A stretch of 64,000 nucleotides of DNA from Dyadobacter sp. 676 (GTDB taxonomy: Bacteria; Bacteroidota; Bacteroidia; Cytophagales; Spirosomataceae): the NCBI RefSeq assembly GCF_040448675.1, contig NZ_CP159289.1, positions 1,922,001 to 1,986,000 of the forward strand, in the 5' to 3' direction. The notes under the pieces are model-generated. The model saw only the letters and a list, made by a program, of their open reading frames with translations. It had not been told where the DNA came from and searched no databases. This document shows, piece by piece, positions 9,821-19,647 of this stretch (position 1 is the first letter of the stretch; the number at the start of each line of letters is the position of its first letter). The position numbers and the translations under genes are program-made.

Positions 9821-9855
9821 AGAAACTATGCCTTGTAAGCCAAGGCATAGTTTCT
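9821..9855 (-). terminator. Intrinsic terminator or attenuator between susD and the VCBS gene
   Basis: A perfect 15-bp stem (9821-9835 with 9841-9855) with a 5-base loop is followed on the minus strand by a run of T (9820-9815, from AAAAAA on plus). It sits 25 bp downstream of the SusD stop and 31 bp upstream of the VCBS start. It would reduce transcription of the lipoprotein and haloperoxidase genes relative to susCD. Confidence 0.82.
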
Positions 9856-9879
9856 GTAAAATTAGTCAATAAAATATAA

Positions 9880-11754
9880 CTATTTATCGTAACCCGGGTT
9901 TTGAACCAGTTTTGCGTTACGGTTCATCTCGTCGCGGCTGAACGGACGGTAGTACATCTTATCCACCCACGTCCGGTTTTCGTGCGATTTCTCTTCCACC
10001 GGCGTGTAGGTGTAATCATAAATCGTCGGATCGTAGTGATATGGCTCCTTCATCGACTTGCCCGGCTTGAACTTGCCAATGACAGTAATGTATTGCAGCG
10101 GACGGCCAAGGGTCGTCGGGGCGATCATCCAGCGGCGGGCATCGTGGTAACGCTGCTCTTCGTAAGCCATTTCAATCCGTTTTTCATGACGGTAGGCTTC
10201 TCTCAAAGCGGCTCCCGACACTTTCAAGGCAGGCATACCGGCACGGAAACGGATCTTGTTCAGCCATTCCAGCGCAACCGCATCCTGGCCCAGCTCGATG
10301 CTCGCCTCGATGTAATTGAACACGACCTCCGTCACACGGAAGAACGGCCAGGGGATATTCTGGCGGTCGGTGTTATCATACAATGCAGGGTTCGGATCGA
10401 TGAACTTGCGCATGTAATAACCGGTGCGGCTTCCGTTCCAGTCCTCGATGGTGCTGCTGCGGGTATCGAGACCTTTGCGGTTGAACAATGTGCCTTTTTC
10501 ATCCAAAAGGTCGTAAGAACCGGTCTGGATCTGGTTGGCAGGGTCTTTCGCGTCGGACGGGCGTGGTTTCCAGGGAGCGCCGTCGTACATGACCGTTGCG
10601 TAGAAACGCGGATCGCGGTTCACGTAAGGGTTTGCCTTGTGTGTCGGGTTAGTCCAGGAGAACGGCGTTCCGTCCATCATTTCATAGTCATCCACCAGCG
10701 TTCCGATAGGCGTGTTGCCTGCCCAGTTGTGGTAGCCGTTAGGACCGTTGTTCAGGCCCGTCTGGCGTGCACCCTCGTTCTGGCTTGGCGTAAAGTAGCG
10801 ACCGAAAATGATCTCGTTCGCGGAAGCGTCCAGGGTCTTGTCGGCACTGGCGCCGGCCATTGCAATGGAAATGTAGTTGATCTTTCCTTGCTCGGCAGAC
10901 ACCGGGGCAGTCAGGTTCAGCTTATAACCCGGACCGGCAGCGTCCATGGCAGCTTTTGCGGCAGCTTGCGCCGCCTGCCAGCGTGCGGTACGGTCACCCG
11001 AAGTGTAACCCAGGAACTCTGGGTTCGGGAATGCCCCGATGACGGCCGATTTCGCTTTTGCGGTAGGCATATCGTGCAAATCGCTCGCTGCATACAACAG
11101 CACCCGCGACTTCAGCGCCAATGCTGCGGCTTTGGTAGCACGTCCTTTGGCCGGGTTTTTACCGTCCAGCAACAAGGCTGCGCTATCGGCATCGCTGACG
11201 ATTTGTTTCACACATTCGTCCCAGGTACTACGGGGAACGGAGTAGTCTTCGTTCAGCGCGTATACTTTTTTGATGATGGGAACACTGCCGTAATAGCGTA
11301 CCAACTGCTGATAGTAGTAAGCGCGCATAAAATATGCCTCGCCTTTGAGGCGCGCTTTCAAGGTTTCATCGGCGAATGTCGCCGTTGGCAGGTTGGCCAG
11401 GGCGATGTTGGCGGCACGGATGTATTGGTACATCTGGCTCCATCCATAGGTCGCATCCACCCATCCGAGGTTCGAAGGGCTCAAACTGCCTTCGTTTACG
11501 GTATTGATGTTACGGCCTGTGTGGGTAAATACGGCCTCGTCCGTGAGCGAAGCGAGCATCTGCTCGCTGAAACCGCCCTGTTGAAGGCCTGCGTAAATGC
11601 CCGTCACAAACCCTTCGGCCAAAGCGCCGTCCTTCCAGGCTTCTTCGCTCGGGATTTCCGTCGGCGGCGTTACATCCAGAAAATCCGTATCGCATGAAGA
11701 AAGCCCCCCGGCCAGCAATGCAATTAGCAATAGACTTTTATATCTCAATTTCAT
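9880..11754 (-). CDS. RagB/SusD family nutrient-uptake lipoprotein
   Basis: A 624-residue SusD-like surface lipoprotein, the lid that captures substrate over the SusC channel. The leader ends at Cys21 (GGLSSC) and is followed by the typical DTDFLDVTPPTE start. TPR-like helices follow, with the family blocks KARLKGEAYFMRAYYYQQLV and LNKIRFRAGMPAL, then HEKRIEMAYEEQRYHDARRW and a C-terminal RDEMNRNAKLVQNPGYDK. It is 12 bp downstream of its SusC partner, so the two are surely co-transcribed. It belongs to the larger SusD group (over 600 residues), often seen with VCBS/ASPIC lipoproteins. No sigma/anti-sigma pair accompanies this SusCD. Confidence 0.95.
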   Translation of the reverse strand: MKLRYKSLLLIALLAGGLSSCDTDFLDVTPPTEIPSEEAWKDGALAEGFVTGIYAGLQQGGFSEQMLASLTDEAVFTHTGRNINTVNEGSLSPSNLGWVDATYGWSQMYQYIRAANIALANLPTATFADETLKARLKGEAYFMRAYYYQQLVRYYGSVPIIKKVYALNEDYSVPRSTWDECVKQIVSDADSAALLLDGKNPAKGRATKAAALALKSRVLLYAASDLHDMPTAKAKSAVIGAFPNPEFLGYTSGDRTARWQAAQAAAKAAMDAAGPGYKLNLTAPVSAEQGKINYISIAMAGASADKTLDASANEIIFGRYFTPSQNEGARQTGLNNGPNGYHNWAGNTPIGTLVDDYEMMDGTPFSWTNPTHKANPYVNRDPRFYATVMYDGAPWKPRPSDAKDPANQIQTGSYDLLDEKGTLFNRKGLDTRSSTIEDWNGSRTGYYMRKFIDPNPALYDNTDRQNIPWPFFRVTEVVFNYIEASIELGQDAVALEWLNKIRFRAGMPALKVSGAALREAYRHEKRIEMAYEEQRYHDARRWMIAPTTLGRPLQYITVIGKFKPGKSMKEPYHYDPTIYDYTYTPVEEKSHENRTWVDKMYYRPFSRDEMNRNAKLVQNPGYDK

Positions 11755-11766
11755 GTTTCTTATTCG

Positions 11767-14700
11767 TTAAAATGCTAAACGTACACCTGCGCTGACAACT
11801 CTTGATTGTGGATAATACTGACCGCTGTTGGTAGTAGCTTCGGGGTCCCAAACCTTGATCTTGTCGAAAGTCAGGAGGTTCAATCCGTTCAGATAAATTC
11901 TCAGATTGCTCAAACCGATTTTTGAACCGATTTCCGCCGGCAGATTGTAACCTATCTCTATGTTCTTCAAGCGCAGATAATTGTTGCTTTTCAGGAAGTA
12001 GTTGTTAATACCCGCCTGGTTTGTATTGGTGTAGTAACGGTTGCTACGGTTGGTCAGGCGCGGGTATTTGTCGGTTGGATTGTCGATCGTCCAGCGGTGG
12101 TCGAAATCGTATTTCAGGTAGTTACCGATGTCACCCGATTCCGTCAGCCCCACGATCTGCAAACCTCCCAATGTTCCCTGGAACAGCATCGACAGGTCGA
12201 ACTGTTTGTAGCCGAGGTTAATCGAGGCACCGCCCGTGAACCATGGACGTTGTACTTTTTCGGAACGGATACGGTCGTCGGCGCTGATTTTGCCGTCGCC
12301 ATTCACATCCTTGAACTTCATGTCGCCCGGGCGAAGGTTACCTGTGATCGGGCCGTAGTCGATTTTATTGGCGTCGATCTCCTCCTGACTTCTGAACGCA
12401 CCATCGAACTGGTACACGAGGAACGAGCCGTAAGGCATGCCTGTCGAGCGCTGATAAGAAGGAGCACCAGGGGTTTCATCCCAGTATTTGATTTTGTTTT
12501 TGGCATAACCTCCATTCACACTGACAGAGTACGTGAAATCGCCCGCATTGCCGTCGTAGCTCACCTTAAACTCCCATCCCTTGTTCTGGAGTTTACCCAG
12601 GTTTTGAGGCGGAAGCTTGCCGTCGATACCCGCCGACGATGGCGTAGAACCAGCTTTCGGGATCAGGATTTTCGAACGGTTGTTTACGAAATAGTCGAAT
12701 TCGAATGCCAGCTTGTCGTTGAACAACGTTCCTTCGATACCGAAGTTGGAGTTGTTGGCAACTTCCCAGGTGAAGGTAGGGTTCGCCACACGTGTTTCGA
12801 GCAATGTCTTGGCCACCTGGTCATTGATAATGTAGGTTCCGAAGCCCATTGTCGACAAATATTGGTACTCGGCCAGGGTTTCTGTTCCGAGGAAGTAAGG
12901 TTCGGCACCCATTTGTCCCCAGGAAGCACGCAGTTTCACGTTGTTCACGTAGCGCGAAATGCTGTTTTTCCAGAAACCTTCTTCCGAAATACGCCATCCG
13001 GCAGATATCCCAGGAAAGAACCCGAAACGTCCGTCCTTAGGAAATACATAAGAACCATCAACGCGCCAAAGAAATTCAGCGAGGTATTTTTCCTTAAAGT
13101 TGTACCCTGCACGACCATAGTAACTCAAACGTGCTCTCTTATAAAGGTCGGTATTGTTGATTGTTTGTCCATTCAACGAGATCGAACCCGAGTTGCCAAT
13201 GTTCTGTTCAGGCGTACCTCCGGCGAAGAGCTGGTCTACAACAGGCGAGATATAGTAACGGCGGAATGCAAAAAAACCGTCCGCATCCACTTTCTCGCGC
13301 TGAATACCGGCCATTAAATTGAAATTGTGGCCGTCGATCGATTTTTCGTAAGATGCCTGGCCCGTCAGCTGGATCGACAATTCCTGTGCGGAAGTTTCGG
13401 TCAGGCGCGGGTCTTTGAAGGTAGAGCGTACAGTTCCTGTCAGGAATGGCGTTTTACCATCGGCTTCATAAGTTTTTTTATCCCAGAAATACAGCGTCCA
13501 TGGCGTTTCGAAGTTTTTCACCCGGCGCATTTGCTTGTCAATGGCAGCCATGGTGTTCACTTTCAGGCCCGGCACACCTGGTATCTGGATTTCCAAACCA
13601 CCGTTAGTCTGGATATAATCTCTTCTGTCGTTATTATAGCCCGTTGTATTCGTGGTGATTACCGCCGGGTTCTGACCGTTTTCGATATCCGGACCGGGAC
13701 GCCCGTCGGGCCAGATGGCGATTTCGGTAGGCTTACCGCGCATCAGCATCCGGAAGATCGCTCCGGCGCTGTTGCCACCGCTTGGGAAATGACGGAATTC
13801 TTCACGCAGCGTAACACCCAGATTTGCGGTGATATATTTGTTGATTTTGGTATCGAGGTTCACACGCATGTCGTACTGCTTGTAACCCGTTGCCGAATTT
13901 ACATAATAACCATCCTGATTGATGTGACCGATGGAAGCCAGGTATTTAATATTCTCGCTGCCGCCCGTCAGCTGAATGTTGTGGCGTTGCTGAGGTGCCC
14001 ATTTGCGGATCACGGAACCGTACCAGTCGGTATTCGGGTGCAGGTATGGGTCCGAACCGTCGCGGAATTTCTGCATATCGTCCGGATTGAACACCGCATT
14101 GATCGTATTTCCGTTGTCGAGCCTCTTGTAAGAACCAGTCGTATTGAAGCCCTGCAATGCGCCTTGCCATTCCCCTACGGGCAGGTTGTCGTAAATCTGC
14201 AATTCGTTACGGATCGTAGCATATTCGGCAGCATTTGACATTTCGGGGGTACGGGTGGGCTGCGAAACACCCAGGTTCATATCGTAGGAAATTTGCGGCT
14301 TGCCTGACTTACCGCGCTTGGTGGTGATCAGGATAACCCCGTTACCTGCACGCGAACCGTAGATCGCCGCAGCAGCGTCTTTCAGGACCGAAATACTCTC
14401 GATGTCGGCCGGGTTGATGCGGTCCAGACCACCGGAACGGTTAGGGACACCGTCCACAACGATCAGCGCATTGCTGTTACCGAGCGAGTTGGTACCGCGG
14501 ATACGGATCGCCGAGCCGTCATAACCGGGCTCACCACTGGATTGTACGGCCGAAATACCCGGCAAACGTCCACCCAGCGTGTTGGATAAGTTGGCAGCAG
14601 GTGCCTTCTGGAAGCTCGGTACCTTTAACCGCCGTTACCGAACCCGTGAGCGTTGCCTTTTTTGCGGTACCGTAACCTACCACGACAACCTCTTCCAGGG

Positions 14701-15025
14701 CTTTTGTATCGGCGATCAGGATTACATCGATGATGCTTTTTCCTGCTACCGGAACTTCCTGCGTCAGGTATCCTATAAACGAGAAGACCAGTGTGCCATT
14801 TTTTTCAGCGTTAACTGTATAAAGTCCCTCATTATCGGTAACCGTACCTGCGGTTGTTCCCTTCACGACAACGCTTACCCCGGGCAGTGGTTGTCCCTGT
14901 TCGTCCTTGATCTTACCCTTGATGCTGTTCTGGGCGAATGCACCCATCACGGTCATCAGTGCGAGACAAAGAGAAAAAACACTTCGTGATACAGCACGAG
15001 GCGTCCATCCAGTAGAAAATCTCAT
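11767..15025 (-). CDS. SusC/RagA-type TonB-dependent receptor without STN domain, frameshifted
   Basis: An outer-membrane TonB-dependent transporter of about 1085 residues once one base is corrected. The 5' frame (15025-14531) holds the signal peptide (ending FAQ), the carboxypeptidase-regulatory-like domain (IKGKIKDEQGQPLPGVSVVV) and the TonB-box region EEVVVVGYGTAKKATLTGSV. The 3' frame (to 11767) has the plug with GISAVQSSGEPGYDGSAIRI and SVLKDAAAAIYGSRAGNGVI, and the barrel ending SRVVSAGVRLAF. The break is at 14610-14611, where the minus strand reads CTTCCAG; removing one C restores ELQKAPAANLSN. There is no secretin/TonB N-terminal (STN) domain, so it is not a FecR-type signal transducer, unlike the two other SusC proteins here. 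It heads the leftward locus. Confidence 0.92.
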
Positions 15026-15529
15026 AGATTAATAGTTAGATTAAATAATTGTAGTAAAATGTTTGCTTAACCGTATAAGCACGGAACGTAGAGGCATACA
15101 TTGATTTCCATTCCGAAATCTGCCGCGGCGGATTGATAAAAGTGTAGCTAGGAGAATTCTTTACATAGTGTAATTTTAGTAGTTAGGGTGAGTACTTTCA
15201 TCGATCAGAGTTCAGGATATCAAACAGTGTATATCATACACAATCTTATATGGATACTCCTGTTGATTCCAGAAGAAGTACCATTAGATGTTATATACCC
15301 GTTTGATTGTACAAAAAGATATTAATTTTTTTACAAAAAAAAGGTTTCCCGGTTAATGAATATGCATTCTTAAAAAATAACAATAAATAATGGCATCAAT
15401 CGAACATTTTTTATGATTTAGTGATATATAAGTTACAATAAATCATTCTTTTGTACATTTTTATCATCCGATTCCTATTTCTTGCTATATTCGTAGAGCA
15501 TTTTAGTTACAAATTCCCTTTGACATCGA
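15026..15529. promoter_or_regulatory. Divergent AT-rich control region between susC and haloperoxidase 2
   Basis: This 504-bp gap has no credible gene. It is much richer in A+T than its neighbours, with long A and T runs around 15317-15380, and separates the divergent SusC and haloperoxidase 2 genes, so both promoters must lie here. A palindrome, GTGTAT-ATC-ATACAC, occupies 15227-15241. I could not find a convincing pair of Bacteroidota -33/-7 boxes by eye. Confidence 0.5.
15227..15241. promoter_or_regulatory. Candidate operator palindrome
   Basis: A perfect 6-bp inverted repeat with a 3-bp centre (GTGTAT ATC ATACAC) lies about 200 bp upstream of the SusC start and about 290 bp upstream of the divergent haloperoxidase. 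Its shape suits a dimeric regulator, but the protein is unknown and one copy alone is weak evidence. Confidence 0.3.
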
Positions 15530-16889
15530 ATGAAGTTCCGTTTACTCTCCCTGCTGTTCGTTTCTTTTGTTTTCGGGTGCAAAAAAGAGTCGTCGCCGGA
15601 CGAGTACAACGCAAAAGCGGCAGACCCGAAACTTTTCCATGAAACCGCCACATATCTGACCGACGTCATCATTCACGATATCTTCAAGCCGCCGGTCGCC
15701 AGCCGAATTTACGGTTATTCGTTCCTGGCCGCCTACGAGGCCCTGGCGCCCGGCTATCCCGAATACCAGTCACTTGGGAACCAGCTTATTAAATTCCAGG
15801 AGCCGCCTAAGCCGGATACTTCGCTTGCCTATTGCTTTCCGCTCGCGGGCATCAGGGCGTTCACTGTCGTAGGCCGCACGCTCACCTTTTCCGGAAATAT
15901 GTGGGATGAGTACGAAAAGGGGCTTTTTAAAAAGTATCAGGAGATGGGCATCCCGGACGACGTATACGAACGCTCCATAGCATACGGCGACACCGTAGCA
16001 AAGCATGTGATGGCCTACGCCGCCAAAGATCATTACAAAGAGATACGCGGATACCGCTATACGGTCACCAATAAACCCGGTAGCTGGGTGCCGACGCCCC
16101 CCCGCCTACGCCGACGCCTGCGAACCTATGTGGAATACCGTTAGGACCTTCGCACTCGACTCGGTGACGCAATTCCGTTGTCCGCCGCCTGCGAAATACG
16201 ATCTGGCCAAAAACAGCAAGTTCATGCAGCTGGCCATGGAGGTTTACAACATCGGTAACAATCTGACCGAGGAGCAAAAGGCAACCGCCTATTTCTGGGA
16301 CGACAATGCATTTGTAACCAATGTGGTAGGCCACGCGATGTTTGCCAATAAAAAAATGACCCCGGCCGGTCACTGGATGGCGATCGTAAGAACGGTAGCT
16401 TCCGACAAAAAGCTTGATTTAATGCAGTCGGTAGAAGCCTATACCCTTGGCGCGCTGGCAATCTACGACTCTTTCATTGCCTGCTGGGACGAGAAATACC
16501 GAAGCGTGCGTATCCGCCCTGAAACCGTGATCAACAACAACTGGGACCCTAACTGGCGGCCGTTCCTCGAAACCCCCGCGTTTCCCGAATATGTAAGCGG
16601 CCACAGCTCCATTTCGGCCGCCTGTGGCGTCGTGCTCACGCACTTGCTAGGCGATAATGTAGCTTTTACGGATACGACCGAAAAAAAATACGGCCATGGC
16701 ACCAAGTCCTTCAAGTCATTTGAAGAAGCTTACTGGGACGCGTCGATCAGCCGTGTTTATGGCGGCATCCACTACCGCGACGGCGTCGAGGAAGGGACGC
16801 ATCTGGGTCAAAAAATAGGTGAAAACGTGTGGCAGCGGGCCATTACCCGCCGAAACCGGAACGTTCTCGCACAAAACCGCAAGCAATAA
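15530..16889 (+). CDS. Vanadium-dependent haloperoxidase / PAP2-superfamily lipoprotein (second copy), frameshifted
   Basis: About 452 residues after correcting one base. The leader MKFRLLSLLFVSFVFGC is a clear lipoprotein signal. The first frame (to 16144) ends early. The second (from about 16100) begins AYADACEPMWNTVRTFALDS and carries all three active-site motifs: KYRSVRIRP, YVSGHSS and SRVYGGIHYRDG. The break is a C7 run at 16097-16103; six C would keep the frame. Sequence and motif spacing follow the intact paralogue at 5090-6457, so this is a duplicated function rather than a random homologue. It diverges from the SusC gene and ends 2 bp from the convergent nadB gene. Halide peroxidase or phosphatase activity cannot be told apart. 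Confidence 0.88.
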
Positions 16890-16891
16890 CT

Positions 16892-18466
16892 TTATACGTG
16901 ATCCGCATTGTAATGCAGCCCGATGTTTTCGCGTCGGGCCATTGCCATTTTGATGATCAGGTACGAAACCGAAATCATGTTCCGAAGCTCGCATATCGCG
17001 ACGGAGACCTTCGACTCACGGTAAAGCTGCTCGTGCTCCTGATGCAGGAGTTCGAGGCGGTCGTAGGCGCGTTTCAAACGGCGGTCGGTGCGCACAATGC
17101 CCACATAGTTGGACATAATGCTGTTCAATTCCCGGGTCATTTCGGTCACAAGCACTTGCTCCTCGGGGTGCGTCGTGCCCGAATCGTCCCATTCGGGGAT
17201 ATTTTGGGGAACCACCGCATTTTCAAAATTGGCGATCGTGCTCTCATATGCCCGATGCCCGAAAACAACCGCTTCCAATAGCGAGTTGGATGCGAGCCGG
17301 TTGGAGCCATGCAATCCGGTGCAGGCGCACTCCCCTACCGCGTACAGGAACTCGATGTTGGTTTTCCCCCACTCGTTCACGCGCACGCCTCCACACATGT
17401 AATGCTGTGCAGGCACGACGGGGATCATGTCTTTCCGCACATCGACGCCTTGTTGCAGACAGTATTCGGTGATATTCGGGAAATGCTCCACGAATTTTTC
17501 GTAATCGCAATGCCGGACGTCGAGGTACACATGGTCGACCCCGTTTTTCTTCATCTCGGAGTCGATGGCCCGCGCCACGATATCGCGCGGGGCAAGCGAC
17601 AGGCGGCTATCGTAGTTTTCCATGAAAGTACTCCCGTCGGCCCTTTTCAATATACCTCCAAACCCACGCACGGCTTCGGAAATGAGAAAGGAAGGCTTCT
17701 GCCCCGGCTGGTAAAAGCTGGTGGGGTGAAACTGGATGAACTCCATGTTATCACAAATGCCTTTGGCGCGGTAAGCCATGGCAATGCCGTCGCCGGTCGC
17801 GATGGTTGGATTGGTCGTACTTTGGTAGATGTTGCCGATACCGCCGGTAGCCAGCATGGTAGTTTTCGCCAGAAACTTCTCGACTTCGCCGGTCTGACGG
17901 TTCAAAACATACGCACCGAAGCATTTGATATCTTCCCGGTAACGATAGACGGTTTCGCCTAAATGGTGCTGGGTGATCAGCTCCACTGCATAGTAATGCG
18001 TGAAAATCTGGATGCTCTTATGCCGGTTGACCTCTTCGAGCAATGCCCGCTCGATTTCCGCCCCGGTAATGTCTTTAAAATGCAGAATGCGGTGGTCGGA
18101 ATGCCCTCCTTCCTTTGCCAAATCATATTCACCTCCCTTTTCCTTGTCGAAACGCGTTCCGTAGTCGATTAGCTCCTGAATGCGTTCCGGCGCTTCCCGC
18201 ACCACGATTTCAACGATATTCCTTTTATTGACTTCATCTCCTGCGTCCATCGTGTCCTGAATATGCTTTTCGAACGAATCGGATTCCGCCCAAACGACCG
18301 CAATGCCGCCCTGGGCATACTTGGTGTTGGTTTCATCCGCCTGGACCTTGGTGATCACGGCGATGGACACTTCCTGTTTCAGTTCATCGAAATGGCGGGC
18401 TAATTTGGCTGCATAGCTAAGTCCGGCGATTCCCGAACCGATAATCAGAAAATCAAATTGGGGCAT
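16892..18466 (-). CDS. nadB: L-aspartate oxidase
   Basis: A 524-residue flavoenzyme oxidising L-aspartate to iminoaspartate, the first step of de novo NAD synthesis. The FAD-binding strand FDFLIIGSGIAGLSYAAKLA is at the N-terminus. Succinate-dehydrogenase/fumarate-reductase-family blocks follow: KYAQGGIAVVW, EGGHSDHRILHFKDITG, TGDGIAMAYRAKG, MEFIQFHPTSFYQPG, and CGGVRVNEWGKTNIEFLYAVGECACTGLHG abbreviated here by its GGVRVNEWG and GECACTGLHGSNRLASNSL parts. The C-terminal helical domain ends LHYNAD. It is cytoplasmic, soluble and of normal length. It lies 31 bp downstream of nadA on the same strand, forming a nadA-nadB operon. Its end is 2 bp from the convergent haloperoxidase 2. Confidence 0.97.
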   Translation of the reverse strand: MPQFDFLIIGSGIAGLSYAAKLARHFDELKQEVSIAVITKVQADETNTKYAQGGIAVVWAESDSFEKHIQDTMDAGDEVNKRNIVEIVVREAPERIQELIDYGTRFDKEKGGEYDLAKEGGHSDHRILHFKDITGAEIERALLEEVNRHKSIQIFTHYYAVELITQHHLGETVYRYREDIKCFGAYVLNRQTGEVEKFLAKTTMLATGGIGNIYQSTTNPTIATGDGIAMAYRAKGICDNMEFIQFHPTSFYQPGQKPSFLISEAVRGFGGILKRADGSTFMENYDSRLSLAPRDIVARAIDSEMKKNGVDHVYLDVRHCDYEKFVEHFPNITEYCLQQGVDVRKDMIPVVPAQHYMCGGVRVNEWGKTNIEFLYAVGECACTGLHGSNRLASNSLLEAVVFGHRAYESTIANFENAVVPQNIPEWDDSGTTHPEEQVLVTEMTRELNSIMSNYVGIVRTDRRLKRAYDRLELLHQEHEQLYRESKVSVAICELRNMISVSYLIIKMAMARRENIGLHYNADHV

Positions 18467-18497
18467 AATTTCAGGAATAGGGTTTTTATATCGGGTG

Positions 18498-19493
18498 TCA
18501 GATGCCTTTGCTCAGTTCCAGCATGCGTGCTACGGAATCATAAGCTTTCAGGCGGATATCCTCGGGAACGAAGATTTCCGGCTGCTCGTACAGGAGCGCA
18601 TTGTAAACCTTTTCGAGGGTATTCATTTTCATATAAGGGCATTCGGAGCAGGCGCAGGTGTTGTTATCGGAGCCGGGAGCCGGAATCAGCTTCTTCTCAG
18701 GCACCGATTGCTTCATTTTATGCAAAATACCTGCCTCGGTAGCAACAATAAACTTGTCGTGGCTCGATTCCTTCACGAATTTCAGAAGGCCCGTCGTAGA
18801 GCTTACGAAATCCGCCTGTGTCAGAATATCTTCCTTGCATTCCGGATGGGCTATCAGCAATGCATCCGGGTTTTCGGCGCGGAGCTGCGCGAGTTTTTCT
18901 CTTGAAATATCAATGTGTACAATACAGGCCCCATCCCAAAGCACCATATCGCGACCGGTTTTGTGGGCTACATAACGGCCCAGGTTCGCATCCGGTGCAA
19001 AAATGATCTTCTGATCTTTTGGCAGGCTTTCCACGATCTGCAATGCATTCGAAGAAGTACAAACGATATCGGTGAGCGCTTTGATCTCCGCGGAGCAGTT
19101 GATGTAGCTGATCACGATATGATCCGGATATTGCGCTTTGAATGCGGCAAACTTGTCGGCCGGTGCAGAATCCGCCAGCGAGCAGCCTGCATTGAGGTCG
19201 GGGATCACTACCTTTTTATTCGGACTGAGGATCTTGGCCGTTTCGCCCATGAAGTGCACGCCGCAAAAAACGATCATGTCCGCATCGGTTGCCGCGGCTT
19301 GCTGCGAGAGGCCCAGACTGTCGCCAATGTAATCGGCCAGGTCCTGGATTTCAGCATCCACATAATAATGCGCGAGAATTACCGCATTCTTTTCTTTTTT
19401 GAGTCGATTGATCTCCGCCACCAGATCGATTTCCTCCGTGATCGCCTCCGTCACATAGCCGTAGCGGTTAACCTGCGCTTCAATTGTAGTCAT
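18498..19493 (-). CDS. nadA: Quinolinate synthase
   Basis: A 331-residue [4Fe-4S] enzyme condensing iminoaspartate (from NadB) with dihydroxyacetone phosphate to quinolinate. Hallmarks are [20 protein letters not shown] near the N-terminus, [15 protein letters not shown], the Cys in [20 protein letters not shown], and the C-terminal [20 protein letters not shown] that supplies a cluster ligand. Length and motifs are complete. It is cytoplasmic and transcribed with nadB. The intergenic DNA upstream contains a terminator belonging to the neighbouring phosphate transporter gene. Confidence 0.97.
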   Translation of the reverse strand: MTTIEAQVNRYGYVTEAITEEIDLVAEINRLKKEKNAVILAHYYVDAEIQDLADYIGDSLGLSQQAAATDADMIVFCGVHFMGETAKILSPNKKVVIPDLNAGCSLADSAPADKFAAFKAQYPDHIVISYINCSAEIKALTDIVCTSSNALQIVESLPKDQKIIFAPDANLGRYVAHKTGRDMVLWDGACIVHIDISREKLAQLRAENPDALLIAHPECKEDILTQADFVSSTTGLLKFVKESSHDKFIVATEAGILHKMKQSVPEKKLIPAPGSDNNTCACSECPYMKMNTLEKVYNALLYEQPEIFVPEDIRLKAYDSVARMLELSKGI

Positions 19494-19597
19494 TATGGTG
19501 AATAATTGGCTTTTATTAAATACTAAAATCCATGCCGAATTTACGATATTAAACCAATGAAAAGCAAAGAAAGTGCGGCAGCCGCGCTAAAACAAAA

Positions 19598-19621
19598 GCC
19601 GTCGGGAACGGTCCCGACGGC
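19598..19621 (-). terminator. Intrinsic terminator downstream of the PiT transporter
   Basis: A 10-bp perfect stem, GCCGTCGGGA with TCCCGACGGC and loop ACGG, is flanked by A-rich sequence on the left and T5 on the right, so it could act on both strands. It lies 26 bp past the end of the leftward PiT gene and upstream of nadA, insulating the NAD operon. Confidence 0.85.
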
Positions 19622-19647
19622 TTTTTATGTCCTATGAATGTAATATC

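Noticed and set aside
9901..11697. A 598-codon open frame on the plus strand opposite the SusD gene
   Set aside because: It has no signal, motif or ribosome site, and lies wholly opposite a clear SusD protein. High GC and codon bias produce such shadows. Similar cases at 12097-13317, 41331-43271, 45321-46679, 51915-53543 and 54096-55766 were rejected for the same reason.
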